DNA of 64,000 nt from Polaribacter sp. IC066 (GCF_007997085.1 NZ_VORR01000013.1:28652-92651), one strand, 5' to 3'. Shown: positions 8,523-17,957, counted from the stretch's first letter. The notes: a model not told the origin generated them from the letters alone. A program made the numbers and translations.

Positions 8523-9338
8523 TTAAACGGCCACATTATACTCACGCAAAGCATCGTTTAAAGAAGTTTTTTTATTGGTACTTTCTTTTCTTTTTCCGAT
8601 AATTAAGGCACAAGGCACATTGTATTCTCCGGCAGCAAACTTTTTAGGATAGCTTCCAGGAATCACCACAGATCTTGCAGGTACAATCCCTTTCATTTCT
8701 ATAGGCTCATCACCCGTAACATCTATAATTTTAGTACTCATTGTTAAGACAACATTTGCTCCTAAAACTGCTTCTTTTTCTATTCTTACACCTTCTACAA
8801 CAATACATCTAGAACCAATAAACGCACCGTCTTCTATAATTACAGGTGCTGCTTGTAAAGGTTCTAAAACACCTCCAATTCCTACACCACCAGATAAATG
8901 CACATTTTTACCAATTTGCGCACAAGAACCAACTGTAGCCCAAGTATCTACCATAGTACCTTCGTCTACATACGCACCAATATTTACATAACTTGGCATT
9001 AATATAGTTCCTGGAGCAATATAAGCACCATGCCTTGCTACTGCGTTTGGCACCACTCTAATACCTCTTTCTTTAAAGTTTCTTTTCAACGGAATTTTAT
9101 CATGATATTCAAAAATACCCGCTTCTAAAGTTTCCATTTTTTGAATCGGAAAATATAAAACAACTGCTTTTTTAACCCATTCATTCACTTGCCATCCGCC
9201 ATCTATTGGCTCTGCAACTCTTAATTCTCCTTTGTCTAATAAATCAACTACTTTTCTAATGGTGTTTATCGTAGTTTCTTCCTTTAGCAAATCACGATTT
9301 TCCCAAGCTGACTCTATAATTTCTCTGATATCTTTCAT
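8523..9338 (-). CDS. dapD: 2,3,4,5-tetrahydropyridine-2,6-dicarboxylate N-succinyltransferase
   Basis: A 271-residue left-handed beta-helix acyltransferase of the DAP/lysine pathway, using succinyl-CoA to acylate tetrahydrodipicolinate. The N-terminal helical domain (MKDIREIIESAWENRDLL) is followed by hexapeptide repeats from about residue 100 (MPSYVNIGAYVDEGTMVDTW, then GSCAQIGKNVHLSGGVGIGG). The C-terminal segment has VVIPGSYP. The start is taken at 9338, because an upstream TTG extension would overlap the -7 promoter element at 9357-9364. The length matches the family. It supplies precursors for lysine and for meso-DAP in peptidoglycan. Confidence 0.95.
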   Translation of the reverse strand: MKDIREIIESAWENRDLLKEETTINTIRKVVDLLDKGELRVAEPIDGGWQVNEWVKKAVVLYFPIQKMETLEAGIFEYHDKIPLKRNFKERGIRVVPNAVARHGAYIAPGTILMPSYVNIGAYVDEGTMVDTWATVGSCAQIGKNVHLSGGVGIGGVLEPLQAAPVIIEDGAFIGSRCIVVEGVRIEKEAVLGANVVLTMSTKIIDVTGDEPIEMKGIVPARSVVIPGSYPKKFAAGEYNVPCALIIGKRKESTNKKTSLNDALREYNVAV

Positions 9339-9356
9339 TTTAAAACTTACTTTTTG

Positions 9357-9364
9357 CAAATATA
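9357..9364 (-). promoter_or_regulatory. Promoter -7 box of dapD
   Basis: The reverse strand reads TATATTTG, a perfect Bacteroidota -7 element 18 bases before the dapD ATG. It also probably drives the two downstream glycosyltransferase genes. Confidence 0.6.
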
Positions 9365-9499
9365 AATTTATCTGTAAAATCTAGAGCGAATATACATTTT
9401 TTAAACATATTACCTGTCCTTGTTTAAAATACAAAATCACTTTTCTTTTAACGGATTGATTTAATTCAAATTAATACTTCTCAATTATATTTTAAACTT

Positions 9500-9507
9500 T
9501 ATTTTTG
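9500..9507 (+). promoter_or_regulatory. Promoter -7 box of ruvX/yqgF
   Basis: TATTTTTG matches TAnnTTTG and lies 17 bases before the TTG start at 9525, supporting that non-ATG start. Confidence 0.55.
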
Positions 9508-9524
9508 CAAAAAAAGTAAACCAC

Positions 9525-9935
9525 TTGGGAAGAATTTTAGCCATCGATTTCGGAAAAAAAAGAACAGGAATTGCTGTAACAGATCAATTACAGATTATTG
9601 CCTCTGGATTAACAACCGTAAATACTGAAGAATTAATGCCGTTTTTAAAAGAGTATATATCTAAAGAAAGCGTAGAACTTTTTTTAGTGGGTAAACCAAA
9701 ACAAATGGATAATTCAGATAGTGAAAGTGAGGCTTTAATTATCCCTTTTTTAAAAAAATTATCAAAGCAAATACCACAAATACCTTTGCAAAGAGTTGAT
9801 GAACGTTTTACGTCTAAAATGGCTTTTCAAACGATGATTGATGGCGGACTGAAAAAAAATCAACGTAAAAACAAGGCTTTGGTTGATGAAATTAGTGCCA
9901 CAATTATATTACAGTCGTATTTATACAGTAAATAG
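9525..9935 (+). CDS. ruvX: Holliday junction resolvase-like / pre-16S rRNA nuclease RuvX (YqgF)
   Basis: A 136-residue RNase H-fold protein of the YqgF family. The N-terminal ILAIDFGKKRTGIAV carries the first catalytic Asp (D7). VGKP near residue 56 and VDERFTSKMA near residue 90 carry the following acidic residues, and a conserved Asp lies near the C-terminus in LVDEISATIIL. Homologues process the 5' end of 16S rRNA and have been proposed as junction resolvases. The start is TTG; no in-frame ATG precedes the conserved IDFG motif. It sits 51 bases upstream of def, an arrangement common in Flavobacteriaceae, but def has its own promoter. Confidence 0.9.
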   Translation: MGRILAIDFGKKRTGIAVTDQLQIIASGLTTVNTEELMPFLKEYISKESVELFLVGKPKQMDNSDSESEALIIPFLKKLSKQIPQIPLQRVDERFTSKMAFQTMIDGGLKKNQRKNKALVDEISATIILQSYLYSK

Positions 9936-9937
9936 TT

Positions 9938-9966
9938 TTGTTCAAGTTACAAACTTTGTACTTTTG
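9938..9966 (+). promoter_or_regulatory. Promoter of def
   Basis: TTG at 9938-9940, an 18-base spacer, then TACTTTTG at 9959-9966. This is a near-ideal Bacteroidota sigma-A promoter 20 bases before the def ATG. The -33 part overlaps the bases just after the ruvX stop. Confidence 0.7.
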
Positions 9967-9986
9967 CAATCCACAAAAATGAGAAA

Positions 9987-10577
9987 ATGATTTTACCAAT
10001 TGTAGCGTATGGAGATCCTGTTTTAAGAAAAGAAAGCAAGAAAATTGATGCTGATTACCCAAACTTAACAGAGCTCATTACCAATATGAAAGAAACCATG
10101 TACAATGCCTCTGGCGTTGGTTTGGCGGCGCCACAAATTGGCAAAGCAATACGTTTGTTTATTATTGATGCCTCTCCTTTTGCAGAAGATGAAGATTTAG
10201 ATGATGAAGATAGAGCTACGCTAAAAACATTCAATAAGGTTTTTATCAACGCACAAATTTTAGAAGAAGAAGGTGAAGAGTGGGCTTTTAATGAAGGATG
10301 TTTAAGTATTCCTGATGTTCGGCAAGATGTATTTCGTCAGCCAAAAGTTACATTTGAATACCAAGATGAAGATTTTAAAACACACACAGAAGTTTTAGAA
10401 GGTTTAGCGGCTAGAGTTTTTCAGCACGAATATGATCATATAGAAGGCATCTTATTTACAGACAAACTTTCATCACTCAAAAAAAGATTGATCAAGAAAA
10501 AATTAGAAAATATCTCAAAAGGAAAAATAAATGCAGACTATAGAATGCGTTTTCCGAATTTAAAAAAAGGTAAATAA
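9987..10577 (+). CDS. def: Peptide deformylase
   Basis: A 196-residue metalloenzyme that removes the N-formyl group from nascent proteins. All three diagnostic motifs are present: GVGLAAPQIG (residues about 42-51), EGCLSIP (about 105-111, with the metal-ligand Cys), and QHEYDHIEG (about 150-158, with two His ligands and the catalytic Glu). An acidic insertion (EDEDLDDEDR) between motifs 1 and 2 is usual for Bacteroidota enzymes. The C-terminus is lysine-rich. It lies downstream of ruvX under a separate promoter. Confidence 0.97.
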   Translation: MILPIVAYGDPVLRKESKKIDADYPNLTELITNMKETMYNASGVGLAAPQIGKAIRLFIIDASPFAEDEDLDDEDRATLKTFNKVFINAQILEEEGEEWAFNEGCLSIPDVRQDVFRQPKVTFEYQDEDFKTHTEVLEGLAARVFQHEYDHIEGILFTDKLSSLKKRLIKKKLENISKGKINADYRMRFPNLKKGK

Positions 10578-10676
10578 TAAAAAACAATGTCTATTTAAAG
10601 CCAGTAAGAAATTATAATTTTTCAGGACTGAAATATGTTCCACTGCGCTAAAAAAGACAAACAATATAAAATATAT

Positions 10677-11102
10677 ATGGAATTTAGTAAAATTATTTCG
10701 GTTACAGGTAAGCCTGGTTTATTTCAAGTAGTATCTCAATCTAAAAATGCAATTATTGTATCCTCTTTAGCAGATCAAAAAAGAATAGCAATTAACTCAA
10801 CTCAAAATGTTAGTTTATTAGAAAACATTGCTATTTACACTTTTGAAGAAGACGTTCCGTTATTGAATGTTTTTAAAGCCATGTTTGAAAAAACGGAAGG
10901 TAAAGAAGCTCTTTCTCACAAAGAAAGCGGTAAAAAATTAGCGGCATTTTTTACAGAAGTTTTACCAAATTATGATGATGAAAGAGTATATACCTCTAAC
11001 ATTAAAAAAGTAATTCAGTGGTTTAATATTTTAGTTGCAACAGGAATGGATTTTGCTGCAATAGCAGAAACTTCGAAAAAAGAGACTGAAAGTGAATCCT
11101 AG
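10677..11102 (+). CDS. DUF5606 domain protein
   Basis: A 141-residue conserved Bacteroidota protein beginning MEFSKIISVTGKPGLFQVVS, the usual N-terminus of DUF5606 proteins. The frame remains open 42 bases upstream, but the family N-terminus fixes the start at 10677. The first 60 residues form a small beta domain (IIVSSLADQKRIAI), and the rest is helical with a variable acidic tail. It has no signal peptide or membrane segment, so it is presumably cytosolic. Its function is unknown. The def-DUF5606-mazG order is frequent in Flavobacteriaceae, which hints at a housekeeping role. Confidence 0.85.
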   Translation: MEFSKIISVTGKPGLFQVVSQSKNAIIVSSLADQKRIAINSTQNVSLLENIAIYTFEEDVPLLNVFKAMFEKTEGKEALSHKESGKKLAAFFTEVLPNYDDERVYTSNIKKVIQWFNILVATGMDFAAIAETSKKETESES

Positions 11103-11143
11103 TTTTTAGCTTTTAGTTTTTAGTTTTTAGTAAAAACTAAAAA
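11101..11143 (+). terminator. Heptamer repeat ending in a terminator hairpin
   Basis: Directly at the stop codon lie four near-copies of the heptamer AGTTTTT (11101-11130, one copy with a C). The last copy forms an 8-bp hairpin TTTTTAGT/ACTAAAAA with an AAAA loop (11124-11143). It is AT-only, so a weak terminator at best. The repeat also resembles the A/T heptamers near 45275-45315. Confidence 0.45.
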
Positions 11144-11206
11144 TAAACTTTACAGTATTGCTTGTTCGTGATTTTTCGCGACTATAATTTGCAACTTTTA
11201 TAATAC

Positions 11207-11986
11207 ATGAACTCAAGAAAAGAACAATTATCCGCTTTTAACCGTTTGTTAGACATTATGGATGAACTTCGTGAAAAGTGTCCTTGGGATCAAAAACAAA
11301 CGTTAGAAAGTCTGCGACATTTAACCATTGAAGAAACCTACGAATTAGCAGACGCTATTCTTGACAATGATTTACCCGAAATTAAAAAAGAATTGGGTGA
11401 TGTTTTATTACACATTGTTTTTTACGCCAAAATTGGTAGCGAAAAAAAAGCGTTTGATATTGGTGATGTTGCCAATGCTATTTCTGATAAATTAATTCAC
11501 AGACATCCTCATATTTATGGAGATGCAAAAGTTGATAATATAGCAGATGTAAAACGCAATTGGGAACAACTAAAACTACAAGAAGGTAAAGAATCTGTTT
11601 TAGAAGGGGTTCCTAAAAGTTTACCTGCAGTTGTAAAAGCAAGCCGAATTCAAGAAAAAGTTGCAGGCGTTGGTTTTGATTGGGAAAAACCTGAACAAGT
11701 TTGGGAAAAAGTACAAGAAGAACTTTCTGAACTCAATGAAGAAGTTAAAGCTGGCAATACAGAAAATACCGAAAAAGAGTTTGGTGATGTTCTGTTTTCT
11801 ATGATTAATTATGCCCGCTTTATTGGTGTAAACCCAGAAAATGCATTAGAAAGAACCAACAAGAAATTTATCAATCGTTTTCAGTATTTAGAAAAAGAGG
11901 CAAAAAAAGAAGGCAAAGAGATTTCTGACATGTCTTTAGTAGAAATGGATGTGTATTGGGAAAAATCTAAAGCGTTTTTTAAATAA
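11207..11986 (+). CDS. mazG: Nucleoside triphosphate pyrophosphohydrolase MazG
   Basis: A 259-residue protein with two tandem all-alpha NTP pyrophosphohydrolase (MazG) domains. The first has CPWDQKQTLESL and the metal-binding EETYEL...KKELGDVLLHIVF (EExxE...ExxD pattern). The second, near residues 165-230, has EELSELNEE...EKEFGDVLFSMIN. MazG hydrolyses (d)NTPs to NMPs and pyrophosphate, and in E. coli lowers (p)ppGpp during starvation. The length fits the full double-domain enzyme. Its 3' end overlaps by eight bases the convergent remnant of a FAD oxidoreductase gene. Confidence 0.95.
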   Translation: MNSRKEQLSAFNRLLDIMDELREKCPWDQKQTLESLRHLTIEETYELADAILDNDLPEIKKELGDVLLHIVFYAKIGSEKKAFDIGDVANAISDKLIHRHPHIYGDAKVDNIADVKRNWEQLKLQEGKESVLEGVPKSLPAVVKASRIQEKVAGVGFDWEKPEQVWEKVQEELSELNEEVKAGNTENTEKEFGDVLFSMINYARFIGVNPENALERTNKKFINRFQYLEKEAKKEGKEISDMSLVEMDVYWEKSKAFFK

Positions 11987-13073
11987 CTTCATTTTCTGCT
12001 AAACGATATTCTCTAAACAACGATTTTATAGCTTTCTTATCCAAAACAAATTTTGAAAAGAATAATACGGTATTCCTTAAAAAGTTATTTTGAGCATACT
12101 TGAAAATATTTTTTAAACGATTGCAATTTGCAGAAAATCTATTTTCACAATCAAATTTGTAAGTTGCCATATAACTGCAATCATTTTTTCTTAAAGATTT
12201 TTCAATCGTTTTGCTCGCGATGAAAGCGGCTTTAAAATAAATTTACCCCCCTTTACCCACAATCAGATGTACTTTCTAAACACTATTGCCAACGCATACT
12301 AAAGTGTTTCATACAAATTAATCTAAAACGGGAGTTATTGGCGCACTGCCGCCTTATAATTTATCAGTATCTTCAACTATACATGAAATTTCTAAAATTG
12401 TATGCAAACGATTTTTTAAATCTTTTACAATTTCGTCATCAAAAATATCAAAACCAATAATTGCTCTTTAATCTTTTAGTGAAAAAATCTAACGACAACC
12501 TACCAGATATTATTTACCAATCAGCAAAAACACTTCTTTAAGGTTTCCTAAATATTGCACAGTATATGCAACACCTTTTACTAAACTGATTTTTTAATCA
12601 CAAAGCCCCGCTTTTTTTTCACGAATCAATCCGTTTGTGCCTCAAGCATCAAGTATTTTACCTACGTATATTTCTTTGTGTTGATGTGTTACTGAAATAA
12701 AATTTACATCAATAGCTGTTTCAATAGTCTCGATATGTATATCGGTTTTAATGGTGATAAACTTATCATCAAGATGATTTAAAATTTGTTCATGCACTTT
12801 TCTTTTATCCAAAATGTACAAATCAGGTTTTACCTTTCTTTGAAAGCTTTAAGAGCGAAAAACGATTGTGTGAATTATTTGAGCAACCAAATCGTACGTA
12901 AAATCGAAATCTTTGAGGTTTATAAAACTTCCCAAAATGTTAAAAAGAGAAATCTAGCAAATTTATTTTTCGATCTAAAACAACATTTTTCATTTGATTT
13001 TGCTCAATTCTCTGGCTAAAATCTAACCAGCTGCACCTCCTTCAATATTAAAAACACCAAAATTATTGTTCAT
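11979..13073 (-). pseudogene. Decayed FAD-dependent oxidoreductase (geranylgeranyl-reductase/lycopene-cyclase-like)
   Basis: Reading the reverse strand from an ATG at 13073 gives a full-length but broken protein. It starts MNNNFGVFNIEGGAAG, then stop, ILARELSK: a Rossmann FAD loop in which the first Gly of GGGAAG is now Glu. After a frameshift it continues as FINLKDFDFTYDLVAQIIHT, KPDLYILDKRKVHEQILNHL, IYVGKILDA-stop-GTNG, RAIIGFDIFDDEIVKDLKNR, GGSAPITPVL and NTLVCVGNSV (the second FAD motif region). An intact tail runs from KAAFIASKTIEKSLRK to NEVI. At least eight stops and two or more frameshifts are present, yet the total span (1,095 bases) is that of a normal gene of about 365 codons. The last 63 codons alone look like a small ORF but are this gene's C-terminus. 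The exact subfamily is an inference. Confidence 0.75.
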
Positions 13074-13424
13074 AAAAGTAAAAGAGTATGTTCAAATAAA
13101 TAGAAATGCAAGAAATAATAATTTTTGCTTATTTCTAAAATTACAAGTGCCCACTAAAAACATTTTAGTTTCAAATAACTTTTGAAATACACAGTATTCC
13201 ACATAAATCATTGGGTGTATATTTGAGTTAGATATTTTAATTATGAATAAAATTATACTATAAAGTGTTCTTTTTGTAGCTCACAAGTCACTCAAATGCA
13301 GTTCTATAAGAAAATATTGTTTCCATGACTGCAGAAGGTTGTGTCTTTTAGCGAAGCGGTCTTAAATCTTTTTAATGAACCCTAGTGTTATAAAATCTAT
13401 TTTTAAAAGTGTTCTAAAATTCAA

Positions 13425-13467
13425 AAAGCTTAACTAATAAACCTTTCGATTCAGTTAGTTAAGCTTT
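13425..13467 (-). terminator. Terminator of the SHOCT-domain gene
   Basis: A perfect 13-bp inverted repeat (AAAGCTTAACTAA with TTAGTTAAGCTTT, 17-base loop), starting about 20 bases after the SHOCT gene stop. On the reverse strand it is followed by TTTTTGAATTT. It is a good rho-independent terminator candidate. Confidence 0.65.
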
Positions 13468-13487
13468 AAAATATAAAAATAGGTATT

Positions 13488-14294
13488 TTACAATCTACCT
13501 AATAATTCTGCTTTCTTATTTTCAAAATCTTCAAAAGAAATAATCTCTTTGTTTTTCAACGCTGCTAACTTTTCTATTTTAGCAAAAATATCTTCCTCTA
13601 AATTATTCATTGTATTCTGAATAGGTTGAGCGCTTTCTGCAACTATAGGAGCCGGTTGATTTTGAACATTCGCATTCAGATTATTAGCAGTTTCTTGCGG
13701 CTTTGGCTTATTTTCTGCACCAGAAACAATCGGCAAAGAACTTAAATCTACCGTTCCGTATTGACTGGTAAAATTTACTGAATACGTACCACCTTGCTGC
13801 TGCCCTACGCCACCAATATTATTATCTAACGTATCAAAAACAGTTACTTTTCCGTTTTGTTGAATTGCTAAACGTCTAATATTAGAAAAAATTGCGTAAC
13901 TTGTATTATTCTGACTTCCTGTAGAATTAGGAAAGCCTAAATCTCCCCACCAATTGCCACTAAAACCAGACTGAAAACCTCCTTGACCTTGATTTTGAAT
14001 TTTAGGTAAAGGTTTGTACTGAATTCCGCCTTGATGTATTAAATTAGATATTTCGATACACAAACCATCTACAGTTGCTTTTAACTGATTGTTAAACATA
14101 TCGCCAACCATCGTCATTCCTCCTTGCATCCATTGACCTCCGCCTCCTAACTCAAAAATATTAAACTGTGCCATTGTGCCGTTGCTTCTCATAAGTGTTT
14201 GTGTTAAATCTGTAACCGCACCTATACTTATTCCGTAACGACTTGCTATGTTATTCATGTTTTGAAAACTAGCATCTGTGAATATTGCATTCAT
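13488..14294 (-). CDS. SHOCT domain-containing protein
   Basis: A 268-residue protein with no signal peptide. The N-terminal region (IASRYGISIGAVTDLTQTLM, then GTMAQFNIFELGGGGQWMQG, then TMVGDMFNNQLKATVDGLC) is a conserved module found in a widespread bacterial SHOCT-domain family. A Gln/Gly/Asn-rich low-complexity linker with GQGGFQSGFSGNWWGDLG spans residues 110-145. The C-terminal 35 residues (EEDIFAKIEKLAALKNKEII, then FENKKAELLGRL) form the SHOCT short helical oligomerisation domain. The function is unknown; SHOCT domains usually mediate self-association. A TACCTTTA sequence near 14343-14350 on the reverse strand may be its -7 box. It stands alone between two decayed stretches. Confidence 0.75.
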   Translation of the reverse strand: MNAIFTDASFQNMNNIASRYGISIGAVTDLTQTLMRSNGTMAQFNIFELGGGGQWMQGGMTMVGDMFNNQLKATVDGLCIEISNLIHQGGIQYKPLPKIQNQGQGGFQSGFSGNWWGDLGFPNSTGSQNNTSYAIFSNIRRLAIQQNGKVTVFDTLDNNIGGVGQQQGGTYSVNFTSQYGTVDLSSLPIVSGAENKPKPQETANNLNANVQNQPAPIVAESAQPIQNTMNNLEEDIFAKIEKLAALKNKEIISFEDFENKKAELLGRL

Positions 14295-15250
14295 AATCTT
14301 TCTCTTATTTAGTATAAAAATGTTTGTTTCACATTTTCGGCGTAAAGGTAGTCTTAAAGAATCTGATTGAGTTTGTTTTTTATAGAATTTTTAATGTAAA
14401 GTAACTGAATTTTAGTTAAATATAGCCTTTAAAAGTTATTCTAGCAGATATTATTTTAATCGTTACGGCAGCAATTTGGTTTGCTTTTTTTGAATGTAAA
14501 TTTCTAAACTTGTTAAAAACCTCCAATTCTCAATGGTGGTTAGAAAGAAAAAAATCTAGTTAATAAAAATACCTACTCATAGCGATAAAATTGAAGCTGT
14601 CTTTTAGTAGTTTTAAATAATTAATAATTTAAAAATTATACTTGTTCGATAAAAGACTCGAGATTGCTCCGCTTTCAGAACCAAGAACAAGATTTAACCC
14701 TAAACACCTGACAAACAGTAACAAATTAAAATAAAATTGTCTATTTTATGTTGATGAAATTATTTTTAAAAAAGAAAGGTGTGATTTAAAAAATTCGCAG
14801 AATCCTTTATTTTAAAAGGGTTTATCAAACTAAAAATATTTTTAATCGGACACCAATGTTTAAAATTATACTTTTGAATTATGAAAAATTTTTTACTCAA
14901 GACAGTAAAGGAGATGGAAAAATTGAACAAGAACTTTTATTTGACGAAGCCAACGCACTATCACTTTTAAATTTATCTAAAAATGAAATTTTCAGGATAG
15001 AGGAAAATCAAACTGAAGGTTTTTCTGGAGTTCGAAGTTGTAGTAAGCCAGAAGTTCATAATTCTAATGCGAATGTAGCCCTGCAAAGGTGAGCCAAACA
15101 AAAATGTATGATTATCAAAATTTAAGATACGTTAGATATGGGCATTTAGGCGGAACTGCAAGATAGATAAACAATATCTTTAGACCTTAAAAGGTCTTGT
15201 AACGGCTTTGTAAACATAAAGTACTGCATTGAATTTAGAAAAACATAAAA
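14295..15250. other. Gene-poor stretch with unidentified coding remnants
   Basis: No intact gene is supported here. On the plus strand 14426-14563 an open frame without a start reads LADIILIVTAAIWFAFFE and then NSQWWLERKK, which looks like the end of a membrane protein gene. A 78-codon frame at 14856-15092 begins MFKIILLNYEKFFTQ; it matches nothing I recognise and may be another remnant. A 7-bp palindrome (AGACCTT/AAGGTCT) lies at about 15182-15197. Confidence 0.35.
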
Positions 15251-15297
15251 AAAGCCCCCAAGGATACTGAATCAAAATCAGCATCATTGGAGGCTTT
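15251..15297 (-). terminator. Strong terminator of lon
   Basis: A stem of about 20 bp with one mismatch and two G-U pairs (AAAGCCTCCAATGATGCTGA pairs with its downstream arm, 7-base loop). On the reverse strand it is followed by a run of seven T, six bases after the lon stop. It is a classic rho-independent terminator. Confidence 0.85.
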
Positions 15298-15302
15298 ATA
15301 AT

Positions 15303-17756
15303 TTATACTAACTTTTTAGCATTTGCCACTTTTTGCTTTGTAAGTGCAATTTCTATGACTTGTTTCATATCGGAAACATAATGAAAAGTTAAGCCTTTTA
15401 GATAACTTTCTTTAATTTCTAAAATGTCTTTTCTATTATCTTCACAGAGAACGATTTCTTTAATATTTGCTCTTTTTGCAGCTAGTATTTTTTCTTTAAT
15501 TCCGCCAACGGGCAATACTTTTCCACGCAAAGTAATTTCGCCAGTCATGGCTAATTTATTTTTAATTTTTCGCTGCGTATAAGAAGAAACTAAAGAAGTT
15601 AACATCGTTATACCAGCACTTGGGCCATCTTTTGGTGTTGCGCCCTCAGGAACATGAATATGTACATTATATTTCTCTAAAATTTCTGGTTTTATACCGA
15701 ACTCTTCTGCATTCGATTTGATGTATTGCAATGCAATCGTTGCAGATTCTTTCATAACAGTTCCTAAATTACCTGTAATTGAAAGGGTTCCTTTTCCTTT
15801 AGATAAAATAGATTCTATAAATAAAATATCGCCTCCAACTTGCGTCCAAGCTAAACCTGTCACAACACCGGCAACATCATTATTTTCAAATTTACCTCTA
15901 TTTCTAGGGGCTCCTAAAATATCTTCTACTTTTTCTGTAGAAATTGTAATGTCGTATTCTTCTTCTAAAGCAATAGATTTTGCTGCGAAACGAACCACTT
16001 TAGCAATTTTCTTTTCTAGACCACGAACTCCAGATTCACGGGTGTAGCCTTCAACAATTTGCTCTAACTGTTTTTTACCTAATTTTATATGACTAGCGGT
16101 TAAGCCGTGTTCTTTTAATTGTTTTGGTAATAAATGTCTTTTCCCTATTTCTATCTTCTCTTCAATCGTATATCCAGAAACATTAATAATTTCCATTCTA
16201 TCTCTTAAAGCCCAAGGAATTTCGCCTAAATTATTAGCTGTTGCTATAAAAAGTACTTTTGATAAATCATAACCAACTTCTAAATAGTTGTCATAAAAAG
16301 ATTCATTCTGCTCAGGATCTAAAACTTCTAACATTGCAGAAGAAGGATCTCCTTGATGGCTTTTGCCTAATTTATCAATTTCATCTAACACAAAAACAGG
16401 ATTTGAAGTTCCTGATTTTTTCAAATTCTGAATTAAACGACCTGGCATAGCACCTATATATGTTTTTCTATGACCTCTAATTTCTGCTTCATCTCTTAAA
16501 CCACCTAAAGACATACGCACATATTTACGTCCTAAAGCTTCTGCTACTGATTTCCCTAACGAGGTTTTACCAACTCCAGGAGGCCCATATAAACAGATAA
16601 TTGGCGATTTCATATCTCCTCTTAACTTTAAGACGGCCAAATGTTCTATGATTCTTTCTTTTACCTTTTCTAATCCGAAATGATCTCTATCTAAAACTTT
16701 CGTTGCATTTTTTAAGTCGAATTTATCTTCAGAAAAAACACCCCATGGCAACTCTAACATCAACTCTAAATAACTTCTTTGCACACCATATTCGGCAGCT
16801 TGCGGATTCATTCTTTTTAGTCGATTCAACTCTTTTTCAAAAGTTGCTCCTATTTCTTTCGTCCACTTTTTCTTTTTAGATTGCTTGCGCATTTCTTCCA
16901 ATTCTTCATCGTTAGAAACGCCACCCAATTCTTCTTGAATGGTTTTTAGTTGCTGATTTAAATAATAATCACGTTGTTGCTGATCTAAATCTTCGCGTGT
17001 TTTAGACTGAATATCATTCTTTAATTTTAATTTCTGAAGCTCTTTATTTAGGTTTTTAAGCGTTAATAATGCGCGCTCTTTTAGATTGTTTTGTTCTAAA
17101 ATAACTTGTTTTTGCATTACCGTTAAATCCATATTTGAAGCGATAAAATTCACCAAAAACGAATTTGATTGAATATTTTTTATCGCAAAAGACGCTTCTG
17201 ATGGCAACATTGGGTTTTCTTTTATAACCTCTAACGCTTGCTCTTTTATAGAATCTATGATCGCTTCAAACTCTTTTTCGTCTTCAACTTTTCTATCTTC
17301 TATTGCCTCTTTTACAGTTGCTTTTAAATACGGTTCGTCTTGAATAATTTCATCAATTTCAAAACGTTTTTTACCCTGTATAATAACCGTTGTGTTGCCA
17401 TCTGGCATTTTTAAAACACGTAAAATTTGCGCAACAACACCTGTTGTATTTAAATCTTTTAAAGTAGGATTTTCTTCATCTTCATTGCGCTGGGCAACGA
17501 CTCCGATTATTTTATCGCCTTTATTCGCATCTTTTATTAACTGAATCGATTTATCTCTACCTGCAGTAATCGGTATTACAACTCCAGGAAATAAAACTGT
17601 ATTTCTTAAAGGTAAAATTGGTAATATATGCGGAACGTTTTCTTTATTAATAATTTCTTCATCTTCGGGTGTCATTAACGGAATCAATTCTGAATCTTCG
17701 TTCATGATATTCTGAAAGGACAAACTGTCTAATTTTATAACTTTTGTTTTGCTCAT
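15303..17756 (-). CDS. lon: ATP-dependent endopeptidase La (Lon)
   Basis: An 817-residue Lon protease (823 if the in-frame ATG at 17774 is used; numbering below is from that ATG). The LON N-domain runs from about residue 50 ([20 protein letters not shown]) to 250, and a coiled segment follows. The AAA+ module has Walker A GPPGVGKT at 397-404 and a Walker B FVLDEIDK. The C-terminal peptidase domain has PKDGPSAG with catalytic Ser719 and GGIKEK with Lys762. It degrades misfolded and regulatory proteins. The MSKTKVI start fits Bacteroidota homologues better than the upstream MTDIQY. A 36-base perfect palindrome overlaps the putative promoter immediately upstream, suggesting specific control. The terminator is strong and the gene is monocistronic. 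Confidence 0.97.
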   Translation of the reverse strand: MSKTKVIKLDSLSFQNIMNEDSELIPLMTPEDEEIINKENVPHILPILPLRNTVLFPGVVIPITAGRDKSIQLIKDANKGDKIIGVVAQRNEDEENPTLKDLNTTGVVAQILRVLKMPDGNTTVIIQGKKRFEIDEIIQDEPYLKATVKEAIEDRKVEDEKEFEAIIDSIKEQALEVIKENPMLPSEASFAIKNIQSNSFLVNFIASNMDLTVMQKQVILEQNNLKERALLTLKNLNKELQKLKLKNDIQSKTREDLDQQQRDYYLNQQLKTIQEELGGVSNDEELEEMRKQSKKKKWTKEIGATFEKELNRLKRMNPQAAEYGVQRSYLELMLELPWGVFSEDKFDLKNATKVLDRDHFGLEKVKERIIEHLAVLKLRGDMKSPIICLYGPPGVGKTSLGKSVAEALGRKYVRMSLGGLRDEAEIRGHRKTYIGAMPGRLIQNLKKSGTSNPVFVLDEIDKLGKSHQGDPSSAMLEVLDPEQNESFYDNYLEVGYDLSKVLFIATANNLGEIPWALRDRMEIINVSGYTIEEKIEIGKRHLLPKQLKEHGLTASHIKLGKKQLEQIVEGYTRESGVRGLEKKIAKVVRFAAKSIALEEEYDITISTEKVEDILGAPRNRGKFENNDVAGVVTGLAWTQVGGDILFIESILSKGKGTLSITGNLGTVMKESATIALQYIKSNAEEFGIKPEILEKYNVHIHVPEGATPKDGPSAGITMLTSLVSSYTQRKIKNKLAMTGEITLRGKVLPVGGIKEKILAAKRANIKEIVLCEDNRKDILEIKESYLKGLTFHYVSDMKQVIEIALTKQKVANAKKLV

Positions 17757-17776
17757 ATACTGTATATCTGTCATTA

Positions 17777-17812
17777 TGACATTGATTTTTTAAAGATAAA
17801 AAATCAATGTCA
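17777..17812 (-). promoter_or_regulatory. Perfect palindrome at the lon promoter (candidate operator)
   Basis: Two 15-base arms (TGACATTGATTTTTT and its exact complement) flank a six-base centre. On the lon strand the centre and adjoining arm bases make TATCTTTA at 17798-17791, one base off the TAnnTTTG -7 consensus. The upstream arm includes TTGACATTGA. The element ends two bases before the first possible ATG. It could be an operator for a dimeric repressor, or a 5' leader hairpin if transcription starts further upstream. Confidence 0.6.
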
Positions 17813-17957
17813 ATTTAATTTTTCTAATTTTCTGATAATCAAATACCTAAAAATTTATAGTCTAATTTCATCTATTATAAAAACAATAGTTGTGCCATTG
17901 CTAATTATAATATGAATAGCTCATTATTTTTTATCATTTTTGCAAAAAAAATAGAAA

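Noticed and set aside
11979..12170. 63-residue reverse-strand ORF as an independent gene
   Set aside because: It continues in frame upstream (KAAFIASKTIEKSLRK) as the C-terminus of the decayed FAD oxidoreductase.
12786..13019. 77-residue plus-strand ORF
   Set aside because: It is antisense to the readable oxidoreductase fossil and has no family resemblance.
14856..15092. 78-residue ORF as a gene
   Set aside because: No recognisable domain and no promoter; it lies in a decayed region. Kept only as a possible remnant.
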